Source: Candidatus Rifleibacteriota bacterium (GTDB taxonomy: Bacteria > Muiribacteriota > Ozemobacteria > Ozemobacterales > Ozemobacteraceae). Taken from it: a DNA stretch of 54,097 nt. The notes beneath the pieces were generated by a model that saw only the letters and a list, made by a program, of their open reading frames with translations, was not told the DNA's origin and did no database searches. The position numbers and the translations under genes are program-made. This document shows, piece by piece, positions 43,396 through 52,184 of the stretch. The stretch's first letter is position 1. Every line of letters starts with the position of its first letter. Where the stretch lies: positions 36,490-90,586 of the forward strand of contig JADFYG010000006.1 of assembly GCA_015233155.1 (NCBI GenBank), written 5' to 3'.

Positions 43396-44659
43396 TACGT
43401 GTTTCGAGCATCTTTTCGATGCGGGAGAGTGCGTCGCCGTTTCTCTTTAGCAACGATACAAATTCGCGCAATAGTTCGGGGTCGATGTTGGAAGAAGTCA
43501 GGCCGGCAGCATCGGTTAAACTGACCGGTGCCGCCGTACAAACGGATGAAACAGTATCGATACCCACTTCCGGATGAATTCCGGCGTCGGTGGCTGTTAA
43601 CGCTGCTTCAGTCGAAGTAAGGCTGGTTTCGTCGGCAGGTATGGTGAGTGGCTTGATGTCGTCATCAGGATTGGTCAGACGGCTATAGACTCTGCTGAAC
43701 ATAAGAAAGATTACTATCGAACCGAATGCGACGACCGCCGCTTCCGGTTCATAGGATTCATTGAAGAGATTGTATGAGGCCTTCGCGAGAGCGAGACCAC
43801 CAAGCAAGCCGGTTATCGGATATTGCTGCACTACCCTGACCATGAAGTTTGCGATTGTTGCCATCATGAGAATCGACAGAGCGACGCCGATTATCGTTAA
43901 CGACAGATCGCCATGGGCGTTGCCAGCCACCACCAGGACGTTATCCAGTGAAAGCAGTATGTCCTGAAGAATGACGGCCCATGTGACCGTAAGCAGAGCT
44001 TTCCCGTCAGCGGTTGCCCAGAACCCTTTTTGCGTGAACATGTTATGCAGTACTTCGCGAACGACGGCGAAATCAAGATGATGTTCGACCGGGTGTGGTT
44101 CATTTTTCTTCATCTGTTTCAGAGTGTCCGTAAACATGGACAGCGTGAGAAACATAAGGGCAATGGAGCCGAGAATGCCGACTACATCGAATTTCATCAG
44201 AAGCGTTGCCATTGACGCGAAACCGATGCGGAAGCCGCCGGCGGCAATGAGACCGGCGAATGTGGCAACAATTCGTATGCGCTGGGGGATTCCGGAGACC
44301 AGAATCGCTATGATCAGGACATTTTCCACGCTCATGACAGCATCGCTGTACAAGATGATGGCAAGGGCTTCCCACCAGCTTTTGGTGCTGACATTACCTC
44401 CGTGGAGCGCAATGCCTTCAGGTCTGTAATCGATTGACTGGTTAACTACAGAGGCGACGATGGATGAAACCCCCGAAACCGGTATTGACATGGTATTCCC
44501 GGTCAGTACTTCAGCCATGGAGGCCACGGATATCGGGAGCGGCAAAGGGACGAACGGGGGCATTTTCCCGGAGCCGACCTGGCCGAACGAAGGTCGGCTT
44601 TGAAATAAAATTACGAACGCAAGAACTAATACAAGCGCGGGTCGGAACTGACGAAGCAT
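43379..44659 (-). CDS. TerC/YjbE-family integral membrane protein with long N- and C-terminal additions
   Basis: A 426-residue protein. A signal-like helix (about 7-25) precedes the TerC core (about 88-320) of seven or so helices with the conserved acidic-Asn motifs SVENVLIIAIL and LSLDNVLVVAGNAHG and the glycine-rich GLLGGLALAKASYNLF. The family exports metal ions such as manganese, or takes part in tellurite resistance and co-translational metal loading. The last 100 residues are Thr/Ala-rich and end in a short amphipathic helix. The start overlaps the stop of the TPR gene (TAATG), so the two are coupled. Confidence 0.85.
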   Translation of the reverse strand: MLRQFRPALVLVLAFVILFQSRPSFGQVGSGKMPPFVPLPLPISVASMAEVLTGNTMSIPVSGVSSIVASVVNQSIDYRPEGIALHGGNVSTKSWWEALAIILYSDAVMSVENVLIIAILVSGIPQRIRIVATFAGLIAAGGFRIGFASMATLLMKFDVVGILGSIALMFLTLSMFTDTLKQMKKNEPHPVEHHLDFAVVREVLHNMFTQKGFWATADGKALLTVTWAVILQDILLSLDNVLVVAGNAHGDLSLTIIGVALSILMMATIANFMVRVVQQYPITGLLGGLALAKASYNLFNESYEPEAAVVAFGSIVIFLMFSRVYSRLTNPDDDIKPLTIPADETSLTSTEAALTATDAGIHPEVGIDTVSSVCTAAPVSLTDAAGLTSSNIDPELLREFVSLLKRNGDALSRIEKMLETRNGNSG

Positions 44660-45693
44660 TACTGAAGCTCGGTAAGTTTTTTTATGATGCCCGGATTTGT
44701 TGGATCAAGTGAAAGGGCCTGTTTTAAGATCGCCTTCAGTTCTTTGGTTTTTCCGGCCGCGGTCAGATCGCCCGCAATCGAGAGCAGGACATCGAGATGG
44801 GCTCGGCTGATAGCGACTGGAATCTTGCGCTCTCTGAGAAGATCGATGGACTTGGCCTGGTCAAGAATCTTCGACAGGCCTGGTGCCTGGGCTTCGATGA
44901 AGCGCATCTCCTGGGGAGCGGTCTTATCCGCTGGATCAAATCGTTTTGCAAGAACATAAGCCGCGTAGCCGGCGCTCAGATCACCGCGTTCGACCATGAC
45001 ATAACCGACTCCGCGCAAGGCGGTCGCGAAGTCATCGGCATTATCGGCAAGCTCAAGGGCTTTCAGATAAGAGGTGAGCACCATGGGCAGGTCAAGATTG
45101 CCTTTTTGATGCAGCATCAGGAAGCCGCGCTCGACATGGAAGGCTGCGCGGACGGGGTCCCATGATATAGCTTTCTGGATATTATCGAGGGCCTCTTTCA
45201 TCTTTCCTTCCTGATAATCAACCATGGCCATGAAATAAAAACCGTCAGCAATCGGTTGCAGGACCCATTCGATCTGAGCGTTGCGTCCTTCACGTTTTGC
45301 CTGCATTTCATACAATGTTTTTCCCATGATAGTGGAAAATGATCGATACTCTTTTTCGGGCGTATCAACATATTTTTCGTTGCCATTGATCATCTGCAGC
45401 GCAATATTGCGTGCTTCCGCCAGATTACCGCCCTTCATGCGCTCCATGAAAGTGATCATCATCTGGTTGGACAACACAACTCCATCTATGGGTGTTGGCG
45501 TAGTTGCGATTGTGCCTCCCGGCACTGGTGGGGAATTCGGCTTAGGAGCTGAGGTGACAGTCGCGGAAGGCTTGGGTGATTCGACGGCTTTCGTTTTGCC
45601 GGTGGCTGTATTTTCTTTAGCTGTGGGCACGGCAATACATGGGGCTGACAACGCGAGAACGGCACATCCCGCTATGAGAAAACGGCGAACCAT
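44659..45693 (-). CDS. Exported TPR-like repeat protein
   Basis: GGAGG lies 6 bases before the ATG. The 344-residue protein has a signal peptide (FLIAGCAVLALSAPCIA) and a Pro/Thr-rich linker (about 25-70). Helical repeats of TPR type follow: GFYFMAMVDYQEGKMKEALDNIQKAISWDP, AFHVERGFLMLHQKGNLDLPMVLTSYLKALELA, VGYVMVERGDLSAGYAAYVLAKRFDP and AAGKTKELKAILKQALSLDPTNPG. It is probably a periplasmic scaffold. It is first in a unit with the TerC-like and GT2 genes. Upstream (45694-45974) is a 281-base gap containing the third long palindromic repeat. Confidence 0.8.
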   Translation of the reverse strand: MVRRFLIAGCAVLALSAPCIAVPTAKENTATGKTKAVESPKPSATVTSAPKPNSPPVPGGTIATTPTPIDGVVLSNQMMITFMERMKGGNLAEARNIALQMINGNEKYVDTPEKEYRSFSTIMGKTLYEMQAKREGRNAQIEWVLQPIADGFYFMAMVDYQEGKMKEALDNIQKAISWDPVRAAFHVERGFLMLHQKGNLDLPMVLTSYLKALELADNADDFATALRGVGYVMVERGDLSAGYAAYVLAKRFDPADKTAPQEMRFIEAQAPGLSKILDQAKSIDLLRERKIPVAISRAHLDVLLSIAGDLTAAGKTKELKAILKQALSLDPTNPGIIKKLTELQ

Positions 45694-45867
45694 GGGGGAC
45701 CTCCAGTAAGGAAAGTGAAGTTCAGAGCGAAGAAACAGACTCTGTTACGATTTCTTAAACTTCGCTATGATACCTTCCCATACGAAGAAAGGCAACCGTC
45801 GTGGTGTTCCCGCCAAGGTCATTTATTCTCCACCGTAGAATGGCTTGAATAGACTGATTTCAAAGAA

Positions 45868-45954
45868 TGGTAGGGCGGGACCGCCGGGCCCGCCGAGAAA
45901 GCTCGTGGCAAAAGACGCGGCGCGCCCAGCGGTCGCTACCCTACCTGTCGAGAA
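45868..45954. repeat. Long palindromic repeat, copy 3 (diverged)
   Basis: GGTAGGGCGGGACCGCCGGG at 45869 is mirrored by GGTCGCTACCCTACC ending at 45945 and followed by TGTCGAGA, matching the right tag of copies 1 and 2. The inner part (about 45895-45915) is different and longer. It separates the TPR and Sel1-like genes. Confidence 0.65.
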
Positions 45955-45974
45955 TTAAATGACTCCGGGTGTTC

Positions 45975-46358
45975 CTACGATGACATCGATGTGAGCGATT
46001 CGATGTTTTGCATATCAGGGGCCGGCAAAGCCAATAGTTGGCGGGGAGGGGCCTGGAGCAGTCGCTGGGATCGCCTGTCTCTGAGCTGGAAGTCGATTTC
46101 TCCGCATTTGCTTTCAGACCGGCGGAGCCAATGCATGCCGATGGAGTCCTCAGAAAGTCGCAGATAGAGCAAGCCAAGGGTGATCTGAGCATCGACATGT
46201 CCATTTTCCGCCGCCTGACGCAGATTATTTGAAATAAGGCAGCGACGCCCATCTGAATGAGAAAAGAATTCCCGGACAAGTATCAGAAGATGGTCGAATG
46301 TCATCAAACAGAAAAAACCCAGAAAAATATACAATCCGATCAGGAGGAGAGTCGACAT
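45975..46358 (-). CDS. Small membrane protein with Sel1-like repeat
   Basis: AGGAG (46366-46370 on the minus strand) is 7 bases before the ATG. The 127-residue protein starts with one membrane helix (STLLLIGLYIFLGFFCLMTFDHLLIL) and has a single Sel1-type helical repeat, LRQAAENGHVDAQITLGLLYLRLSEDSIGMHWLRRSE. The tail is Arg/Gln-rich. Sel1 repeats mediate protein contacts; one repeat is fewer than usual, so this may be a truncated or minimal form. No partner is evident. Confidence 0.65.
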   Translation of the reverse strand: MSTLLLIGLYIFLGFFCLMTFDHLLILVREFFSHSDGRRCLISNNLRQAAENGHVDAQITLGLLYLRLSEDSIGMHWLRRSESKCGEIDFQLRDRRSQRLLQAPPRQLLALPAPDMQNIESLTSMSS

Positions 46359-46597
46359 TCCTGTTCTCCTTATGCGGGCGGACGGATTCCGCCTGGGTAC
46401 ATTCTTTTCTGTCCCGTTCGATGTCAGACAGTCGAACTAAAGACAGTACATACCCTGCATATCGGCATTTCAGATTTCAAAACTGAGAGTATTATTGGAA
46501 ATGGCGCATCAAATTTTGTTTCGAGGGCAATGTATTGCGCACATGACCGAATTGTTCAAACTCACTTGAACAAATTCATTTTGTTTCTCAGGACAAA

Positions 46598-46623
46598 CCG
46601 TAGGGGCGAGGCATGCCTCGTCC
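46598..46623 (-). repeat. Short palindrome plus CCCTACG repeat, copy d (inverted)
   Basis: On the minus strand: GGACGAGGCATGCCTCGCCC then CTACGG. It lies in the 270-base gap 46359-46628, where no gene is supported, and abuts the end of the kinase gene. Confidence 0.7.
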
Positions 46624-46628
46624 GCTAT

Positions 46629-47810
46629 TTATCGCCCTTTTATGGGGGAACGTGGGGGCGGATTCTTCTTCACGCCGATGGCATCTGGAATTGTTTTGTC
46701 CAGCCAGGAAAAATATTTGTAAGGGAAGGTTAGAGAGACGCTGGTTCCCTTTCCTTCCTCACTTTCTATGGATATTGTTCCGTGGCATAACGCGAGAAGT
46801 TTATTCACAATTGTTAATCCGAGACCGAGTCTGGCAAAATTCGTGTCCAGCTGTCGTTCTGCCAGGGCCAGATTTGCTTTGATGGTCTTCAGCTTATCGC
46901 GTGGAATTCCGTAGCCAGTGTCTTTCACAATAATGGACAAGCCATTTTCTGCATGGAAATGGGCTGTAACCTCAATTGCTCCGGCACTCATGAAGTTAAG
47001 GGAATTATCGATCAGCCGTTTGATCGCTTCATAGAGAAGTTTTTGATCGCCGGCCAGCACTTTGGGAACATCGGGATGAATGTTAAAGCTTAATTTAATT
47101 TTTCTGCTGTTGGCGGCAGCAGAAAATTCGGTATCAAGAGAGGTAAAGAGTTGTGACGGGGAAAACGGGGCCTGAGTAAATTTGACGACACCTTCAACAA
47201 GCTGACTCAACTGCATCATGTCAGCAACAAGAGTGACTATTTTCTCCGAAGACTGATCCACTTGTTTTATATACTCTTTTTCCTGCTCGATAACTCTTGA
47301 TGAGTCAAACACCATCTCCGTAAAATCGAGAATGGATGCCAACGGAGATTGCGTGCCTCTGGTGATATTGTTCAGAAACTCAGTTTTGGCACGCTCACCC
47401 GCTTTTGCAAGGTTGGACAAGATCTCTCCCTGACGTCTCAGTTCAACATGATTTTTCACGCGGGCCTTTAAAATTGGCGGTGAAATTGGTTTCGTGATGT
47501 AATCGATTGCTCCGAGTTCCAGGCCACGAGTTTCGTCTTCTTCGAGAGTCTTGGCGGTTACGAAAATTATGGGAATGCGCTTGGTTTTCTTATTGGCCTT
47601 GAGTTTTTTACAAACCTCGTAACCGTCCATATCCGGCATCATGATATCAAGTAGAATCAGATCAGGATTTTCCGAGATGGCAAGTTCAATTCCGTCTGGG
47701 CCGCTGACCGCACCAAGAATTGTATAATTTGCTTCCAGCACTCGGCTGCAAGTCTCAATATTTGATGGGATGTCGTCAATAATGAGAATCACTGGTTTGG
47801 CAGCGATCAT
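46629..47810 (-). CDS. Receiver-kinase hybrid with missing phospho-accepting histidine
   Basis: A 393-residue protein. The receiver (about 6-120) has VILIIDDIPSN and Asp55 in LLLDIMMPDMDGYEV. The dimerisation helix reads FLNNITRGTQSPLASILDF, where Arg151 takes the place of the His expected in the S-H-E-x-R-T-P block. The ATPase domain keeps the N box RLIDNSLNF, VKDTGYGIPRDK and FARLGLGLTIV. Autophosphorylation on the usual site is therefore impossible; it may act as a regulatory partner of the kinase encoded just upstream (ATGA overlap). The C-terminal tail, PPPRSPIKGR, comes from repeat-like DNA, so the true C-terminus may have been replaced. Confidence 0.85.
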   Translation of the reverse strand: MIAAKPVILIIDDIPSNIETCSRVLEANYTILGAVSGPDGIELAISENPDLILLDIMMPDMDGYEVCKKLKANKKTKRIPIIFVTAKTLEEDETRGLELGAIDYITKPISPPILKARVKNHVELRRQGEILSNLAKAGERAKTEFLNNITRGTQSPLASILDFTEMVFDSSRVIEQEKEYIKQVDQSSEKIVTLVADMMQLSQLVEGVVKFTQAPFSPSQLFTSLDTEFSAAANSRKIKLSFNIHPDVPKVLAGDQKLLYEAIKRLIDNSLNFMSAGAIEVTAHFHAENGLSIIVKDTGYGIPRDKLKTIKANLALAERQLDTNFARLGLGLTIVNKLLALCHGTISIESEEGKGTSVSLTFPYKYFSWLDKTIPDAIGVKKNPPPRSPIKGR

Positions 47811-49708
47811 ATATTTTCCTTGTCCGGTGAAATCCGTAAGTTGGAGACTATCGCTTCGACCATGTTTGCGGCCTTCTTGAAATCCAGACGTTTAAGGCAG
47901 GCTTCGATCTGAGCGAAGGTTTTTTGATATTCCGAGCCCTCTGATAATTCACGAATGGTTGCGAGTTTACTTCTGGCTGAAAGATCATGCTTGCAAATAA
48001 GCTCGGAAAACTCTCTCAGGGCGTGTTCCAGCGCCACGCGGTTTTCCGGATTTATCGATACGTCATGATCTGGAACAGAGGAAATGTCCTGCGTTGATTC
48101 CGACACCATTCTGTCCCGTGGCTGGGTACTTCTCGTTAAACTCGTGCCTGGCGAGAGTTCCAAAAGTATATCTTTCGTATCCTCATCGAAGTATTGTTCG
48201 AGAGGGAGCTTAACAGTGAAGGTGGTTCCCTTTCCAACCTGGCTATTCACCGAAATACTGCCACCCTTGATCATGATCAGGCGTTTACAGATGGCAAGCC
48301 CAAGCCCGGTTCCACCGTATTTTCGAGTCGTTGAACTGTCACCCTGGGAAAAAAGGGAAAACAATCTCTCCAGGTGATCGGGAGGAATTCCGATGCCGGT
48401 ATCGATTACTTCAATGCGAAGCTGTGCCGTATTGCCAACGATTTCATCGAGGTCGATGCTGATTTCCACACTGCCTTCATTTGTAAATTTCAATGCATTT
48501 CCCACGAGATTCACTAATATCTGTTGAAATCGCAGTGGATCACCGAGAACAAACCTTGGAATCTTGGGCGAAATGAAATAGGACAATATCAGTCCTTTTT
48601 CTATAGCAGTGTTAGAAAGCATTTCGTAAACCTGGTCAAGGACTTCATGAATGAGAAAAGGAATTTTTTCAAGCTCAAAATTTCCGGATTCAATTTTGGA
48701 TAAATCAAGAATGTCGTTCAGTAGTTTCAGAAGGAGAACTGATGAATCATTAATTGTTTTAAGGAAATCGTTCAGCCTGGGACTCAACTCCTCTTTTTGG
48801 GCAAGGCGACAATTAGCAAGAATGGAATTCATCGGAGTACGAATTTCATGACTGACGTTGGTTAAAAATTGATTTTTAATCTGGTTGACGCGATTGGATT
48901 CCCTGGCCTTTTCCAACTGATCCTGAGTCTGTTTTATTTCCGTAGTATTTTCCATGGTTCCGACGAATCCATGTACTCGGCCTGAAGAGCCTGTAATCGG
49001 GGAGGCCAATCCATGTATCCAGAGGATATCACCATTGGGCTTCTGCAGTCGAAAATCCAGAGAAAACTTTCTTTTTTCTGAAATCGTCGCTTCCCATTCC
49101 TGGAAGAACTTCTTTCGGTCATCCGGGTGGATTGATTGTCGCCAAAGCTGGCCGATTATTTCCTCAGAACCGATGTCCAACATATTTTTCAGGATGTTAT
49201 TGGCGTATATCCAGTTTCCGACCAGATTGGCCTGAAAAATTCCAAGTGGAGAGGCTTCGCTTAGTGATCGGTAGAGGGCTTCTCGCTCATGCAGCTCTTC
49301 CATCTTATTTTCAAGCTTCTGATTGGCCGCAAAAAGCTCGAACGCCATTTCGATAGCACCCAGAAGAACATATGTTCCCGAGGATTTGACTACGTAGCCA
49401 TAACGCGTTATGCCATGTACTTTTTTTATTACTTCCCGGTCGGTGTGTGAGGTATGAAAAACGACTGGGATATTTCTGATCGCGACAATTTGTTGAGCAG
49501 CTTCAGTACCTTCCATGCCCATGCCCAGGTTCATATCCATCAAAATAAGGTCGACTGGATTATTTGCGGAAATAAGAGCCACGGCTTCTTCACCAGAATT
49601 TGCTGTTCTCACTTTGTAGCCGAATTTCTCGAGAATCAGGGACACTGATGCTCTGGTCGTGGGTTCGTCTTCGACCAGAAGGATTATCTTTGTTTCATCG
49701 CCGCTCAT
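47807..49708 (-). CDS. Hybrid sensor kinase: receiver, PAS, HisKA, HATPase, helical C-terminal domain
   Basis: A 633-residue soluble protein. An N-terminal receiver (about 7-125) has [12 protein letters not shown] and Asp58 in [10 protein letters not shown] coiled linker leads to a PAS domain (about 145-265). The H-box [17 protein letters not shown] has His287. The ATPase core carries [29 protein letters not shown] and [13 protein letters not shown]. The last 85 residues (about 545-633) form helices like the Hpt-shaped tail of many hybrid kinases, without a conserved His. There are no membrane segments, so a cytoplasmic signal is expected. It is first in a two-gene unit with the degenerate kinase. 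Confidence 0.93.
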   Translation of the reverse strand: MSGDETKIILLVEDEPTTRASVSLILEKFGYKVRTANSGEEAVALISANNPVDLILMDMNLGMGMEGTEAAQQIVAIRNIPVVFHTSHTDREVIKKVHGITRYGYVVKSSGTYVLLGAIEMAFELFAANQKLENKMEELHEREALYRSLSEASPLGIFQANLVGNWIYANNILKNMLDIGSEEIIGQLWRQSIHPDDRKKFFQEWEATISEKRKFSLDFRLQKPNGDILWIHGLASPITGSSGRVHGFVGTMENTTEIKQTQDQLEKARESNRVNQIKNQFLTNVSHEIRTPMNSILANCRLAQKEELSPRLNDFLKTINDSSVLLLKLLNDILDLSKIESGNFELEKIPFLIHEVLDQVYEMLSNTAIEKGLILSYFISPKIPRFVLGDPLRFQQILVNLVGNALKFTNEGSVEISIDLDEIVGNTAQLRIEVIDTGIGIPPDHLERLFSLFSQGDSSTTRKYGGTGLGLAICKRLIMIKGGSISVNSQVGKGTTFTVKLPLEQYFDEDTKDILLELSPGTSLTRSTQPRDRMVSESTQDISSVPDHDVSINPENRVALEHALREFSELICKHDLSARSKLATIRELSEGSEYQKTFAQIEACLKRLDFKKAANMVEAIVSNLRISPDKENI

Positions 49709-50171
49709 GATTCAGTTTCTTATTTCGCCTCTAATCCAAAGCAGTTCGAATTCATCTTCAACCGAGATAATTATTCAGAACAGAAATGGGATATGAAAAA
49801 GCCGACCCTTCATTCGGGTAAACCGGTTTGTAGCCCCGCTCTGATCATCGGACTGATGCTGCATTTTCGTAATAATGAAAACATTTGAGCGAGCCAAACC
49901 GTTTGTTAACGCATTTTAAATCAAGAGGCACCATAAGACAAGCGTGTTCTCCTGTTCAGTATTTGAATGTTGACAGGCATTGTACATTCATGATAGTTTT
50001 TTCCAAATTGTTGTTGTTCCACTGTTTCAGGGAATTATCTGTGTAATCATCAAAACGGGAAATTTTAAATATTCCCAAGATCTTCTGTACCCCCTTGGAG
50101 CAGGTTCAAGGTAATGGATTTCAGGGTAGTTACTCCGGAGATTGCTAATTGTTGGAGAAAGATCAGCCAAA
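49709..50171. other. Divergent intergenic region, 463 bases, no feature assigned
   Basis: It lies between the hybrid kinase (minus) and the coiled-coil protein (plus). I see several short hairpins (for example near 49805-49830) but no gene, no sigma-54 core on either strand and no TTGCRNYYTGCAA site. It should contain the promoters for both directions. Confidence 0.4.
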
Positions 50172-51041
50172 ATGAATAACCGTTTTGACAGAACATTACC
50201 GAAAAAAATTCCGAAATTATCCGAGTTCCGGCCATCGAACCTGGTAACGAAGGGTGATCGCGAAAAAGAATCGAAGGAAGGCGACTCCACCCAATCTGCA
50301 TCTCGATCTTCCCAACCAATTGGCGAAACAGAGAATCGTCCGTCCATTGAAAACGGTACACATGAAGCCGGTTACACTCTGAAAAGTGATATCTCAGCTT
50401 CCAGAAAGATTACACAGTTATCTGAGGAGAAACTGAGTTCTTCGCAGGAAGAAGAATTTCCCACCCGCATAGAAGGCGTTCCTTTCAATCTCCTGTCTCT
50501 TGGTGAAAAGACCGCACTCCTGCATAAAATGATCAAGGAAGTAAGTTGGATTTTTGGAAAACTGTACCATCAAAAATTGAGTCTTGAAAACGAACTCAAT
50601 TCCCTAGAAAAAGAAGTTCTCAATTGCAATTCGGAAAATCGTCACTTCAAGGAAGAATGTCAGGGATTTGCTATACAGTGTGGAATGTTAGAGGAGTTGA
50701 GAGTGGAAAAAGCGCTTCTCCTTGAAGAAAAAGAAACTCAGGTGATGCGAATTCATGATCACGAGAAGACTGTAAATACCCAATTGAAATGCATTGCTGA
50801 TCTTGAAGCGAAAATGAAAGACATTTCCGAGAAGGAAGCAAAATTGCAGAAAATAGCGGAGCTGAAAATAGAAATCGAAAATATGGAAGTGAAGAAAACG
50901 AATTTAGCGCGACGGCTATCTCAATTGAGCGCTGATAAGGAAAAATCCCGGGAAAAGGTTACCGCCTTAAAAAAAGAGCAGGATGAAATGCTTAAAATTG
51001 CCGAAGATCTTGAAGAGGTGCGTCAGGCAATTCTTAGTTGA
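50172..51041 (+). CDS. Coiled-coil protein co-transcribed with a ParA-type ATPase
   Basis: ATG at 50172 gives 289 residues; a TTG at 50142 would add ten. The first 100 residues are Ser/Glu/Lys-rich and probably disordered. A short conserved-looking segment, PTRIEGVPFNLLSLGEKTALLHKMI (about 98-122), is followed by long coiled coil to the end (about 125-289). No membrane segment or signal peptide is visible. The ParA-like gene begins 15 bases later and a giant coiled-coil protein lies beyond it, so this may be a partner or landmark for subcellular positioning. No family is recognised. Confidence 0.75.
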   Translation: MNNRFDRTLPKKIPKLSEFRPSNLVTKGDREKESKEGDSTQSASRSSQPIGETENRPSIENGTHEAGYTLKSDISASRKITQLSEEKLSSSQEEEFPTRIEGVPFNLLSLGEKTALLHKMIKEVSWIFGKLYHQKLSLENELNSLEKEVLNCNSENRHFKEECQGFAIQCGMLEELRVEKALLLEEKETQVMRIHDHEKTVNTQLKCIADLEAKMKDISEKEAKLQKIAELKIEIENMEVKKTNLARRLSQLSADKEKSREKVTALKKEQDEMLKIAEDLEEVRQAILS

Positions 51042-51056
51042 AGGCAGGTATCAAAA

Positions 51057-52184
51057 GTGGAAACTTCCAAATACAAATTAAACCAGGTGTTTGGTTTAAT
51101 GAGTACTTCCAGGAAAAACATAGATATTGTTGATTTCGAAGAGTCCTTGTGTTTCCACGGCCTGTGTAAGCCGAAAACAGAGTTCTACACTTTTGAGGAA
51201 GTCAGTCGGATACGTGAAAAACTGGATTTAACCTTTCCCAGACTTCAAAAAAAGGTTCAGCTGTTTGCCAGCTTCAAAGGTGGCACGGGTAAGAGCAGTA
51301 TAGCGGCTTCGTACGGTTTTCGGCTTGCCGAAATGGGCTACAAGCTGTTGATCATTGATCTGGATCCTCAGGGGCACCTCTCGAGTTGTCTCGGGTATGA
51401 TGGGGCAGAGTATGGATCGGCGTTTTTTGATGTTCTGATCAATAGAAAACCCATGAAGGAGTCTATTATCAAAACTGCCCTTCCGACCCTTGATCTTGTA
51501 CCGTCCAATTTGACCATGGCCCCTATCGATGTTCACCTCATGCCTCTTGGCGCCCGGGAATATCGGTTGAAAAGGGCGTTGAGTGAAGTCAGAGATGATT
51601 ACGATATGGTTATTATGGATGCCCCACCCAGCATGGGGCTCCTCAGTCTGAATGCTGTTCTAAGCGCTGATGATCTCATTATTCCGGCGCTCGCTGATTT
51701 TCTTTCATATAATGGATTACGACTGATTATGGAAACTATCGCCACTATCGGCGAAGATTATTCATTTCAACTGAATAAAATCTATGTTCTGATGAATCGC
51801 TACAACTCTCATTTGAAAGTGTGTAAAGATTCAAAAGAGGCTCTCCAGAAATACTATGGAGATTATCTTCTGAACACCATTATCCGGGAGTGTACCGAAT
51901 TTTCGAAGGCAGTAAGCTGTGGTCAGACTATTTTCCAATTCTGTGATACTTCTCGAGGCGCGGAGGACATAAAGTCTTTTCTGGCGGAGGTTATTTCTCA
52001 ATGGCCCCTTGAAGCCGCCGCTTTTAACCAGCCTTGTCAGGTTGTTCCCACCCAGAATCAATTGTTGACGCAGCCCGTAGCTGAAATTTTGCCCGCGCCA
52101 TGGCCTGCCAGGGAAAATGCTGATGCAAAGATCGCCGATATACCCGTTGCCGCAACTCCTGGCAGGTTGATCATACCATCCTGA
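51057..52184 (+). CDS. ParA/Soj-type positioning ATPase
   Basis: A 375-residue protein from GTG 51057. An N-terminal segment (about 40-65, FYTFEEVSRIREKLDL) resembles the helix-turn-helix found in larger ParA/SopA proteins. The ATPase has the deviant Walker A KGGTGKSS (about 78-85), the A' motif IIDLDPQGHLSSCLG and the B motif VIMDAPPSMGLLSLNAV. The Pro/Ala-rich tail (about 325-375) has no known domain. No ParB or parS-like partner is seen, and the neighbours are coiled-coil proteins, so it may place a polar or envelope machine rather than DNA. Its stop TGA directly abuts the stop of the opposite gene within TGATCA. Confidence 0.9.
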   Translation: METSKYKLNQVFGLMSTSRKNIDIVDFEESLCFHGLCKPKTEFYTFEEVSRIREKLDLTFPRLQKKVQLFASFKGGTGKSSIAASYGFRLAEMGYKLLIIDLDPQGHLSSCLGYDGAEYGSAFFDVLINRKPMKESIIKTALPTLDLVPSNLTMAPIDVHLMPLGAREYRLKRALSEVRDDYDMVIMDAPPSMGLLSLNAVLSADDLIIPALADFLSYNGLRLIMETIATIGEDYSFQLNKIYVLMNRYNSHLKVCKDSKEALQKYYGDYLLNTIIRECTEFSKAVSCGQTIFQFCDTSRGAEDIKSFLAEVISQWPLEAAAFNQPCQVVPTQNQLLTQPVAEILPAPWPARENADAKIADIPVAATPGRLIIPS

